Positions 24,384 through 33,781 of a stretch of DNA of 64,000 nucleotides are shown here, in pieces. The notes below the pieces were generated by a model that searched no databases, was not told where the DNA came from, and worked only from the letters and a program-made list of their open reading frames with translations. The translations under genes and the position numbers were made by a program. This DNA is from CAWDZK01 sp963726615 (lineage in GTDB: Bacteria > Actinomycetota > Actinomycetes > JACCUZ01): contig CAVSCX010000003.1 of assembly GCA_963726615.1 (NCBI GenBank), forward strand, positions 124,001 to 188,000, in the 5' to 3' direction. Every line of letters starts with the position of its first letter. The first letter of the stretch is position 1.

Positions 24384-24779
24384 TCATCGGCCGTCCCCGT
24401 CGCGGGCTGAAGGCGGCGCCGGACCCCGCCGGGCACGCAGTGGGTACCGCGGCACGATGCAGCCGCCGGCGAGCACCGTCCCGCCCAGCAGCCAGAGGTA
24501 GCCGGTGGTGGACCCGGTGACCACCAGGTCCCCCTCGGGCCGCTGGGTGGCCAGCAGCAGGACGAGCCCGACCCAGCCGGCGGCAGCCGCCACCGCGCCG
24601 GGACGCCCGAGCGCCAGCCCGGAGGTGAGGAAGACCGCGGCGCTCAGTGCCGCGGCGACGAGCAGCCCCCACGGCAGCCCGCCTGGCTCCAGCGCGTGCA
24701 CGAACGAGCCGAGCAGCCCCGCGGCGGCCCCGGCGGCGACGGCCGGGACCAGCAGCAGGGTGCGGACGGCGGTGGACAC
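24384..24779 (-). CDS. DUF6113 family membrane protein
   Basis: A 131-residue protein with four predicted transmembrane helices and a basic, probably cytosolic C terminus (PLRARRGPA). The pattern GLLGSFVHAL, LPWGLLVAA, SGLALGRPGAV and GYLWLLGG fits DUF6113, an actinobacterial family usually found close to mshB, as here. Function is unknown. The second of two adjacent GTG codons (24779) is preferred: TACGGT (24791-24786, minus) lies exactly 6 nt upstream, a leaderless arrangement. Confidence 0.75.
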   Translation of the reverse strand: MSTAVRTLLLVPAVAAGAAAGLLGSFVHALEPGGLPWGLLVAAALSAAVFLTSGLALGRPGAVAAAAGWVGLVLLLATQRPEGDLVVTGSTTGYLWLLGGTVLAGGCIVPRYPLRARRGPAPPSARDGDGR

Positions 24780-24816
24780 CACGGCACCGTAGAGCGCGCC
24801 CCCCGCGCGTGGCGGG

Positions 24817-26778
<1,962 letters not shown>

Positions 26779-26932
26779 GGTCCCCTCCTGCACCTCGTGA
26801 CGACCCCGTCCCGTCCGCGCGCGAGCAGGTACGGCGTCACCCGGACGGAGCATCAACCCCGGGGGACATCGTGCCGATCACCTGGTCAGGCGGACGAGCA
26901 TCTGCGTGCAGTCTCGCCCGGTCGCGGACGCC

Positions 26933-26956
26933 TGAACACCCCGGCAGCGGTGTTCA
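26933..26956. promoter_or_regulatory. Palindrome TGAACACC-N8-GGTGTTCA between mshB and the FtsH-like gene
   Basis: Arms 26933-26940 and 26949-26956 are exact reverse complements with an 8-nt gap. The element lies in the 260-bp gap, about 155 bp before the FtsH-like start and about 80 bp after the mshB stop. No T-run follows, so an operator is as likely as a terminator. The rest of the gap holds nothing I recognise. Confidence 0.45.
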
Positions 26957-27038
26957 CCCGGTTGCGAGGGCACGGTCACCCGTTCGGCCCAGTGCGGCCA
27001 CTTCCGGTCACGATGGGTGAGCGCTCGCGCGGGGGTCG

Positions 27039-28058
27039 TCAGCCGGTCCCGGCGAACAGGTCGGTCTCCCGGCCGTCGACGTCACGGTCCGTGCCGGGCT
27101 CACCCCGCACCAGCCGGTAGTGCTCGAGCCCCCAGACCTGGTTGCCCAGGTTGTTCGAGAGCGCGAAGAACGGACCGTCGACCGTGATCTGGGTGGCGTG
27201 TGCCCGCATCGCGGCGAGCTTGGCCTCGACGTGGTCCATGCCCTCGACCACGGTGGTGATCTGGTGGTCCGGGACCACGAACGAGGGCATCTCGCCGTCC
27301 GGGTCCCAGTCGTCGAACGACGTGTCGCCGGCCTCGCGCAGCCGCCGGATCCCGTCGCGCATCAGCGACTCCGGCATCGCGTTCCAGTAGACCTTCGCCA
27401 CGTCCCACGGCTCACCGGTCCCGTGTCCCGGGTCGCCCGCCAGCTCGACCGCGCGCATGGCGGCCCGATGCGCCTGGATGTGGTCCGGGTGCCCGTAGCC
27501 ACCGTCCTCGTCGTAGGTCACGACGACCTGCGGCCGGACCTCGCGGATCACCTGGACGAGCAGTCCCGCGGCCTCGTCCAGGTCGGCCTGCCAGAACGTG
27601 TCGGGGCGGTCGTTGGTCGGCAGTCCCATCATCCCGGAGTCGCGGTACCGGCCCGGGCCGCCGAGGAACCGGTGGTCGCGCACGCCCAGCGCCTCCATCG
27701 CCGCCGCCAGCTCGCCGATCCGGTGCTGGCCCAGCTGGTCGTCACGGTCGGCGGCGAGGTGAGCCAGCTGCGGCACGAGGACCTCGCCTTCCTCGCCGAG
27801 GGTGCAGGTCACGAGGGTGACGCGGGCGCCCTCGGCGGCGTACCTCGCCATGGTCACGCCGTTGCCGATGGTCTCGTCGTCGGGGTGGGCGTGGACCAGC
27901 AGCAGCCGGCGGGCGGAGTCGAGCACGTCCATGCCCACCTCGGCCGACGGATCCGCCTGCTCGAGGACGGACTCGGCCTCCCGGAGCACGGCGTCCTCGG
28001 GCGACGCCGGACGGGCCTCCGGCTCCTCGGCCAGCGGGCCGTCGGGGGTCGTCGTCAT
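27039..28058 (-). CDS. mshB: N-acetyl-1-D-myo-inositol-2-amino-2-deoxy-alpha-D-glucopyranoside deacetylase (mycothiol biosynthesis)
   Basis: A 339-residue LmbE-like zinc deacetylase. Zinc ligands are in HAHPDDE (His58, Asp61) and in GYGHPDHIQAH. Other family words are GNGVTMARYAAEGARVTLVTCTLGEEGE and MPESLMR. The enzyme makes GlcN-Ins from GlcNAc-Ins in mycothiol synthesis. About 48 residues precede the usual N terminus; ATG 28058 is supported by TAGGGT 7 nt upstream, though Met43 is an internal alternative. It is divergent from an S9 peptidase across 57 bp. Mca, the related amidase, is less likely from the synteny with DUF6113, fdxA and dapC. Confidence 0.87.
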   Translation of the reverse strand: MTTTPDGPLAEEPEARPASPEDAVLREAESVLEQADPSAEVGMDVLDSARRLLLVHAHPDDETIGNGVTMARYAAEGARVTLVTCTLGEEGEVLVPQLAHLAADRDDQLGQHRIGELAAAMEALGVRDHRFLGGPGRYRDSGMMGLPTNDRPDTFWQADLDEAAGLLVQVIREVRPQVVVTYDEDGGYGHPDHIQAHRAAMRAVELAGDPGHGTGEPWDVAKVYWNAMPESLMRDGIRRLREAGDTSFDDWDPDGEMPSFVVPDHQITTVVEGMDHVEAKLAAMRAHATQITVDGPFFALSNNLGNQVWGLEHYRLVRGEPGTDRDVDGRETDLFAGTG

Positions 28059-28065
28059 GGCGGCG

Positions 28066-28109
28066 ACCCTACCTGCGGACGGAGGTCCGCCCGAGGGCGT
28101 CGGTAGGTT
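28066..28109. promoter_or_regulatory. Back-to-back leaderless promoters for mshB and the S9 peptidase
   Basis: Minus strand TAGGGT (28071-28066) is followed by 7 nt and the mshB ATG. Plus strand TAGGTT (28104-28109) is followed by 6 nt and the peptidase ATG at 28116. Neither start has a ribosome site. The whole divergent region is 57 bp, so the two polymerase sites overlap. Confidence 0.55.
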
Positions 28110-28115
28110 GGCGGG

Positions 28116-30236
28116 ATGCCCGACACGACCCGCCCGGACGCCGCCGGCTCCGGATCCTTCCCGAGCGAGAACGCCCGCACGCAGCGCTTCACCCGGGGTG
28201 GCCCGCGCACCCTGCAGCTCGACCCGACGGGGTCGCGCCTTCTGTTCGTCCGCTCCCGCCACGCCACCGACCCGATGGGCGCCCTCTGGACGATGGACGT
28301 CGCCACCGGCGAGGAGACGCTGGTCGCTGACCCGAGGGCGTTGCTGGCGGGCGGCGAGGAACAGCTGTCCGCGGCCGAGCAGGCCCGCCGTGAACGCAGC
28401 CGCGAGGGCGCCGGCGGCATCGTCGGCTACGCGACCGACCGGGACGCGCGGGTCGCGGCGTTCGCGCTGAGCAGCCGGCTCTGGGTGGCGCCACTCGTGG
28501 GCGGCGGCGACGTGCGCGAGCTCGCGGCGGCCGGCGCCGTCGTCGACCCCCGCCCGGACCCGAGCGGCACCTGGGTCGCCTACGCCGCGGAGGGGGCGCT
28601 GCACCTGGCCGCCGTCGACGGGACCCGCACCCGGGTGCTCGCGGAGCCGGAGAAGGAGCAGGTCGCCTGGGGGGTCGCGGAGTTCGTCGCCGCCGAGGAG
28701 ATGAACCGCTTCCGCGGCTATTGGTGGGCCCCTGACGGCAGCGCGGTGCTGGCGACCCGGGTCGACAACGGGCCGGTCCCGCGGTGGTACGTCGCCGACC
28801 CGGCCAGGCCGGACCGGGCACCGACCGAGCTGCGCTACCCGGTCGCCGGCAGCGACCCGGCCGAGGTCACGCTGCACGTGCTCGGCGTGGACGGCGCGCG
28901 GACCGACGTCGGCTGGGACCGGACCGCGTTCCCCTACCTGGTGCGGGCCTGCTGGAACGAGGGCGGCGCCGTCCTGCAGGTGATGTCCCGCGACCAGCGC
29001 AGCGCTCAGGTGCTCGCGCTGGACCCGGTGGGTGGCGCGACGTCGGTGCTGCTGGAGCAGTCCGACGACGTCTGGGTCGACGCCGTCGACGGCGTGCCCG
29101 CGCTCCTCCCGGACGGGGCGCTGGTCGTCACCGCGGACCTCGACGACACCCGCCGGCTCCTGGTGGCCGGCGAGCCGGTCACGCCGGTGGGCCTGCAGGT
29201 GGAGGACGTGCTGTCGGTGGGTCCCGACGGTGTGCTGCTCACCGCGACCGACGACCCGGTGCGGCGACACCTGTGGCGCTGGACGCCGCGCGACGGGGCC
29301 GAGCGTCTCACCGGGACCGACGGGCAGCACTCCGGCCTTCGGGCCGGCGGGACCCTCGTGGCCGTCGAGCGCTCGGCGGCCCGGGCACTGCCGTCGGTGG
29401 TCGTGACCACGCCGGGCGCACGACGGGAGGTCACGTCGTACGCCGCGACTCCGCCTGTCCTGGGGCGCCCGACCTTCTACCGGGTCGGGCCGGACCGGCT
29501 GTCCGTCGGCGTGGTGCTCCCCGCCGACCACGTCCCCGGTACGGCCCTCCCCGTGCTCGTCGACCCGTACGGCGGCCCCCACCACCGCGAGGTGCTGGAC
29601 ATGCCGGAGCGCTGGCGCGAGGAGCAGTGGATCGCGGACCAGGGCTTCGCCGTCGTGAAGATCGACGGCCGCGGCACCGGCGGCCGGGGGCCGGCCTGGG
29701 ACCGGGCGATCCGGGACGCGTTCACCGCGACCCTGGACGACCAGGTCGCCGGGCTGCTCGGCGTGGCCGAGCTGGTGCCCGATCTCGATCTGGGCCGGGT
29801 CGGCATCCGCGGCTGGTCGTTCGGTGGCTACCTTGCCGCCCTGGCGGTGCTGCGCCGCCCGGACGTCTTCCACGCCGCCGTTGCCGGTGCGCCGGTCACC
29901 GACTGGTCGCTCTACGACACGTTCTACACCGAGCGGTACCTCGGTCGTCCCGACGAGGCGCCCGAGGTCTACCGGCGCAACTCGCTGCTGGACGATGCGA
30001 GCAGGCTGAGCCGGCCGTTGCTGGTCCTGCACGGCCTCGCCGACGACAACGTCGTGGTGGCGCACACCCTGCGGCTGTCGTCGGCGCTTGTCGCGGCCGG
30101 GCGTCCGCACGAGGTGCTGCCGCTGTCCGGGGTCACGCACATGACGCCGCAGGACGTGGTCGAGGAGAACAAGCTGGTGCTGCAGGTCGAGTGGCTGCAG
30201 CGCCACCTCGGCGTCCCTCCCGCCGCGCCCCGGTGA
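28116..30236 (+). CDS. S9 family peptidase (dipeptidyl-peptidase IV-like)
   Basis: A 706-residue serine peptidase without a signal peptide, so probably cytosolic. The N-terminal 430 residues form a beta-propeller of the DPP IV type, with AAEEMNRFRGYWWAPDG carrying the paired Glu that binds the substrate amino terminus. The C-terminal alpha/beta-hydrolase has the triad Ser568 (GWSFGGY), Asp643 or Asp644 (GLADDNV) and His675 (GVTHMT). It likely releases dipeptides from oligopeptide N termini. It converges with a peptide ABC importer, a plausible supplier of substrates (inference). Confidence 0.9.
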   Translation: MPDTTRPDAAGSGSFPSENARTQRFTRGGPRTLQLDPTGSRLLFVRSRHATDPMGALWTMDVATGEETLVADPRALLAGGEEQLSAAEQARRERSREGAGGIVGYATDRDARVAAFALSSRLWVAPLVGGGDVRELAAAGAVVDPRPDPSGTWVAYAAEGALHLAAVDGTRTRVLAEPEKEQVAWGVAEFVAAEEMNRFRGYWWAPDGSAVLATRVDNGPVPRWYVADPARPDRAPTELRYPVAGSDPAEVTLHVLGVDGARTDVGWDRTAFPYLVRACWNEGGAVLQVMSRDQRSAQVLALDPVGGATSVLLEQSDDVWVDAVDGVPALLPDGALVVTADLDDTRRLLVAGEPVTPVGLQVEDVLSVGPDGVLLTATDDPVRRHLWRWTPRDGAERLTGTDGQHSGLRAGGTLVAVERSAARALPSVVVTTPGARREVTSYAATPPVLGRPTFYRVGPDRLSVGVVLPADHVPGTALPVLVDPYGGPHHREVLDMPERWREEQWIADQGFAVVKIDGRGTGGRGPAWDRAIRDAFTATLDDQVAGLLGVAELVPDLDLGRVGIRGWSFGGYLAALAVLRRPDVFHAAVAGAPVTDWSLYDTFYTERYLGRPDEAPEVYRRNSLLDDASRLSRPLLVLHGLADDNVVVAHTLRLSSALVAAGRPHEVLPLSGVTHMTPQDVVEENKLVLQVEWLQRHLGVPPAAPR

Positions 30237-30244
30237 TCGCGGCT

Positions 30245-30260
30245 CGCCGGTGGGCCGGCG
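30245..30260. terminator. Short hairpin between convergent S9 peptidase and importer genes
   Basis: CGCCGG (30245-30250), loop TGGG, CCGGCG (30255-30260) lies in the 26-bp gap between two convergent stops. It has no T-run and is a weak candidate for a shared terminator. Confidence 0.3.
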
Positions 30261-30262
30261 GG

Positions 30263-31306
30263 TCAGCCGACGAGGACGCTGGCCTTCTCCTCGGGGAAGT
30301 GGCAGGCGCCGAAGTGGCCCGGGGCGAGCTCGCGCAGCAGCGGGATCTCCTCGGCGCAGCGGTCCTGAGCCTTGGGGCAGCGGGTCCGGAACACGCAGCC
30401 CGACGGCGGGTTGATCGGGCTGGGCAGGTCGCCCTTGAGCAGGATCCGCTCGCGCTTGCGCTCGGCGTTCGGGTCGGGCAGCGGGACGGCCGAGGTCAGG
30501 GCGTGCGTGTACGGGTGCAGCGGCTTCTCGTAGATCTTCTCCGCGTCGGCGATCTCCATGATCCGGCCGAGATACATGACCGCGATCCGGTCGGAGATGT
30601 GCCGGACCACCGACAGGTCGTGGGCGATGAAGACGTAGGCCAGCTGGAACTCGTCCTGCAGGTCCTCCAGCAGGTTGACCACCTGAGCCTGGATCGACAC
30701 GTCCAGGGCCGACACCGGCTCGTCGCAGACGATCAGCTTGGGCCGCAGCGCGATCGCCCGGGCGATGCCGATGCGCTGGCGCTGGCCGCCGGAGAACTCG
30801 TTGGGGTACCGGTTGTAGTGCTCGGGGTTGAGGCCGACGCGGGCCATCAGGTCCTGGACCTCGGCCTGGACGCCGCGGGACGGCTTCACGCCCTGCACCT
30901 TGAACGGGGCCGAGATGATCGCGCCGACGGTGTGCCGCGGGTTCAGCGACGAGTAGGGGTCCTGGAAGATCATCTGCATCTCGCGACGCAGCGGGACCAT
31001 CTCCTTGCGCGAGAGGTGGGTGATGTCGCGCCCTTCGAACTCGACCTTCCCCCCGGTGGGGTCGAGCAGCTTCATGATCGTGCGGCCGGCGGTGGACTTG
31101 CCGCAGCCGGACTCGCCCACGATGCCCAGCGTCTCGCCAGGGACGATGTCGAAGCTGATGTTCTCGACCGCCCGGACGTCGCCGACCTTGCGCTTGAGGA
31201 TGCCGCCGCCGGTGATCGGGAAGTACTTCTGCACCTGGTCGACGCGCAGCAGCGCGTCGTCACGGCGCAGGACCCCACTGGTGCCGGTCTCGTCCACGAC
31301 GGTCAC
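30263..31306 (-). CDS. Peptide ABC importer ATP-binding protein (OppF/DppF type)
   Basis: A 347-residue ABC ATPase. Walker A GESGCGKST, Q-loop FQDPYSSLNPRHT, signature SGGQRQRIGIARA and Walker B LIVCDEPVSALDVS are present, followed by the oligopeptide-type C terminus with cysteines (CVFRTRCPKAQDRC), which in this family can bind an iron-sulfur cluster. It pairs with the OppD-type ATPase upstream to power import by the OppB/OppC channel. The GTG start (31306) overlaps the upstream TGA as GTGA. It is the last gene of the importer cluster. Confidence 0.92.
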   Translation of the reverse strand: MTVVDETGTSGVLRRDDALLRVDQVQKYFPITGGGILKRKVGDVRAVENISFDIVPGETLGIVGESGCGKSTAGRTIMKLLDPTGGKVEFEGRDITHLSRKEMVPLRREMQMIFQDPYSSLNPRHTVGAIISAPFKVQGVKPSRGVQAEVQDLMARVGLNPEHYNRYPNEFSGGQRQRIGIARAIALRPKLIVCDEPVSALDVSIQAQVVNLLEDLQDEFQLAYVFIAHDLSVVRHISDRIAVMYLGRIMEIADAEKIYEKPLHPYTHALTSAVPLPDPNAERKRERILLKGDLPSPINPPSGCVFRTRCPKAQDRCAEEIPLLRELAPGHFGACHFPEEKASVLVG

Positions 31307-32460
31307 TGCTGGTCCTCCTGCGGGGATGTGGGGCTGGACGCCGGAGTCGCCGTCTCGGCGGGCGTCGTCGCGGTGGCCGTGGCCGTCCTGGTCGCCCCGA
31401 CACCGTCGCCGGCGGCGCCACCGCCGAGGACGTCTCCACCGCGCGCATGCAGCCGCTCGCCGGCGATCTCCCGGCGCTGGGCCGGCTCGAGGTGGCAGCG
31501 CACCGCGTGCTCGGGGGTCACCGGCTCCAGAGCGGGCCGGTCGGTGTCACACCGGTTGCCAGGGACCAGCTCGTGGTACGGGCACCGCGGCCGGAAGACG
31601 CAGCCCTTCGGCAGCCGGATCAGTGACGGCGGCTGGCCGGGGATCGGCTCCAGCCGTTCGCCGCGGTCGGTGTCCATCCGCGGCACCGAGCCGAGCAGCC
31701 CCCAGGTGTAGGGCATCTCCGGGCGGTAGTAGACGTCCTCCACCGCACCGCGCTCGACCACCCGGCCGCCGTACATCACCACGACGTCGTCGGCCATGTC
31801 GGCGACCACGCCGAGGTCATGGGTGATGAGCACGATCGCCGTGCCGAACTCGGACTGGAGGTCTTGGAGCAGCTCGATGATCTGCGCCTGCACCGTCACG
31901 TCCAGCGCGGTGGTCGGCTCGTCGGCGATGAGCAGCTCGGGGCTGTTCAGCAGCGCCATCGCGATCATCACGCGCTGCCGCATGCCGCCGGAGAGGTTGT
32001 GCGGGTAGTCCTTGACCCGGCGCTCCGGGTTGGGGATGCCGACCCGCTCGAGCATGTCGCGCGCCTGGCCGTACGCCTCCGCCTTGGAGACCTTCTGGTG
32101 CACCTGAACGGCCTCGGCCAGCTGCTTGCCGATGGAGTAGAACGGGTGCAGCGAGGACAGCGGGTCCTGGAAGATCATTGCCATCCGCTTGCCGCGCAAC
32201 GAGCGGACCTGCTCCGGCCGGGCGCCGACGAGCTCCTCGCCGTCGAGGTAGACCTCGCCGGTCATCTTGGCCGACTTGCGGTTGATCAGACCCATGATGG
32301 CCTGACTGGTGACCGACTTGCCGGAGCCGGACTCGCCGACGATGGCGAGGGTCTTGCCCCGCTCCACGGCGAAGTCGACACCGTCGACGGCGCTGACGAT
32401 GCCGTCCTCGGTGGGGAACAGGACCCGCAGGTCCCGGACGTCGAGGAACGCCTGGCTCAT
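31303..32460 (-). CDS. Peptide ABC importer ATP-binding protein (OppD/DppD type)
   Basis: A 385-residue ABC ATPase with Walker A GESGSGKSVTS, signature LSGGMRQRVMIAMALLN and Walker B LLIADEPTTALDVT, plus the OppD C-terminal region with CVFRPRCPYHEL. After about residue 340 there is a low-complexity Gly, then Ala/Thr/Ser/Pro tail of roughly 45 residues that the family normally lacks. ATG 32460 opens the gene; OppF follows with a GTGA overlap. It is separated from the OppB gene by 103 bp with small repeats. Confidence 0.92.
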   Translation of the reverse strand: MSQAFLDVRDLRVLFPTEDGIVSAVDGVDFAVERGKTLAIVGESGSGKSVTSQAIMGLINRKSAKMTGEVYLDGEELVGARPEQVRSLRGKRMAMIFQDPLSSLHPFYSIGKQLAEAVQVHQKVSKAEAYGQARDMLERVGIPNPERRVKDYPHNLSGGMRQRVMIAMALLNSPELLIADEPTTALDVTVQAQIIELLQDLQSEFGTAIVLITHDLGVVADMADDVVVMYGGRVVERGAVEDVYYRPEMPYTWGLLGSVPRMDTDRGERLEPIPGQPPSLIRLPKGCVFRPRCPYHELVPGNRCDTDRPALEPVTPEHAVRCHLEPAQRREIAGERLHARGGDVLGGGAAGDGVGATRTATATATTPAETATPASSPTSPQEDQQ

Positions 32461-32478
32461 GCGGTGTCCCCGCCGGAC

Positions 32479-32544
32479 CGGGAGCGCAGCGGGCGACCTG
32501 CCCGGCTGGACGCACGGGGTCCCCGCGCGGTCGGGAGCGCAGCG
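32479..32544 (+). repeat. 13-bp direct repeat between oppB- and oppD-type genes
   Basis: CGGGAGCGCAGCG occurs at 32479-32491 and 32532-32544, 53 bp apart, in the 103-bp gap between two importer genes. The sequence between them has further short complementary words. It may be an RNA processing or stability element, or a degraded repeat. Confidence 0.45.
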
Positions 32545-32563
32545 CGCGGATGCGTGGGGTAAC

Positions 32564-33553
32564 TCACGTGAGCCTCACCCGGGGGTCGATGACGGCGTAG
32601 AGGACGTCGACGACGAGGTTCGCCACGATGACGAAGGTCGCCGCGAGGAGCACGGTGCCCGTGATGACGGGCAGGTCGGAGTCGATGACCGAGCCGATGG
32701 CAAGTCCGCCGATCCCGTTGAGGTTGAAGATCTTCTCGGTGATGACCGCGCCGCCGAGCAGGGTGGCCAGGTCGAGACCGGCCGCGGTCACGATCGGGGT
32801 GAGGCCGGCTCGCAGCGCGTGCCGGCCGATGACGGTCCGCTCGCGCAGGCCTTTGGCCCGCGCCGTGCGGATGTAGTCCTCGCCCAGGGTCTCCAGCATC
32901 TGGTTGCGGGTGAGCCGGGCGTAGAACGCCGCCGAGATGAGGGCCAACGAGGTCCAGGGCAGGATGAACCCCTTGAACCAGGCCACCGGATCGTCGTAGA
33001 TCGGTACGTAGCCCTCGAACCCGATCAGCGCCCACTTGATCTGGATGAAGAAGACCAGCAGCAGGCCGATGAAGAACGACGGGAACGAGTAGCCGATCAG
33101 CGAGAAGCCCATGATCGTGCGGTCCTGCCACTTGCCGCGTCTCAGCGCCGACACGATCCCCGAGCTGACGCCGGCCACGATCCAGAGCACGAACCCCCCG
33201 AGCGCGAGCTGCCCGGTGACCGGGAACCGATCCCAGAGCAGGTCGGTGACCTGCTCACCGCGGCGGAACGAGTAGCCCAGGCAGGGCACGTGGCAGTCGA
33301 AGGTCGCGGTGCCCGACCCGTACGTGCGGCCGACGAAGATGCCCTTGACGAAGTCGCCGTACTGGTTCACCAGCGGCTTGTCGAGACCGAGCCGGTGCCT
33401 GTTGGCCTCGATGATCTGCGGGCTGCACGACTTGCCGCAGGTCAGCCTGGCGGGGTCGGCCGGGAGCGCGTTGAAGATGAGGAACACGATCATGCTGAGC
33501 GCGATGAGCATGAGAACCATCGCGACCAGCCGACGGATTATGTAGGCACCCAC
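32564..33553 (-). CDS. Peptide ABC importer permease (OppB/DppB type)
   Basis: A 329-residue inner-membrane permease with six transmembrane helices. The first helix (about 9-29) is followed by a long extracytoplasmic segment containing four cysteines (CGKSC and CHVPC). The cytosolic EAA-type coupling motif is EDYIRTARAKGL. GTG 33553 has AGGAGG upstream. It should form the channel with the OppC-type permease, which is encoded apart from it, upstream of the binding-protein gene. Confidence 0.92.
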   Translation of the reverse strand: MGAYIIRRLVAMVLMLIALSMIVFLIFNALPADPARLTCGKSCSPQIIEANRHRLGLDKPLVNQYGDFVKGIFVGRTYGSGTATFDCHVPCLGYSFRRGEQVTDLLWDRFPVTGQLALGGFVLWIVAGVSSGIVSALRRGKWQDRTIMGFSLIGYSFPSFFIGLLLVFFIQIKWALIGFEGYVPIYDDPVAWFKGFILPWTSLALISAAFYARLTRNQMLETLGEDYIRTARAKGLRERTVIGRHALRAGLTPIVTAAGLDLATLLGGAVITEKIFNLNGIGGLAIGSVIDSDLPVITGTVLLAATFVIVANLVVDVLYAVIDPRVRLT

Positions 33554-33686
33554 CGTCAGTCCTCCTGGGCATCAGGTCGGCCGCGCGCCGAGGTCGACGA
33601 CGAGACTACGACGCCGGGGGCGTCAGCGGGGCCTCTGGATCGGTTTGTGGGCCCGTCCCGCGATGGCGACCGGCTCCTGGCTCGGC

Positions 33687-33720
33687 TGAGCCGGGGGGCG
33701 GAAACCCGCCCCCCGGCTCA
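33687..33720. terminator. Strong 15-bp hairpin downstream of the binding-protein gene
   Basis: Arms TGAGCCGGGGGGCGG (33687-33701) and its exact complement (33706-33720) enclose the loop AAAC. It lies 62 bp after the stop of the peptide-binding protein and before the OppB-type gene on the minus strand. There is no T-run, so it may lower, rather than stop, transcription into the permease and ATPase genes, or protect the 3' end of the binding-protein mRNA. The rest of the 228-bp gap (33554-33781) holds nothing else I recognise. Confidence 0.65.
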
Positions 33721-33781
33721 GTCCGAACTCACTGCTGTGGTGCTGATGATGCAGGTGGTGCAGTGCAGTACTCCGGGAGTC

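Noticed and set aside
28059..30206. Long N-terminal extension of mshB
   Set aside because: It lies antisense to the S9 peptidase; the ATG at 28058 has a well-placed -10 box.
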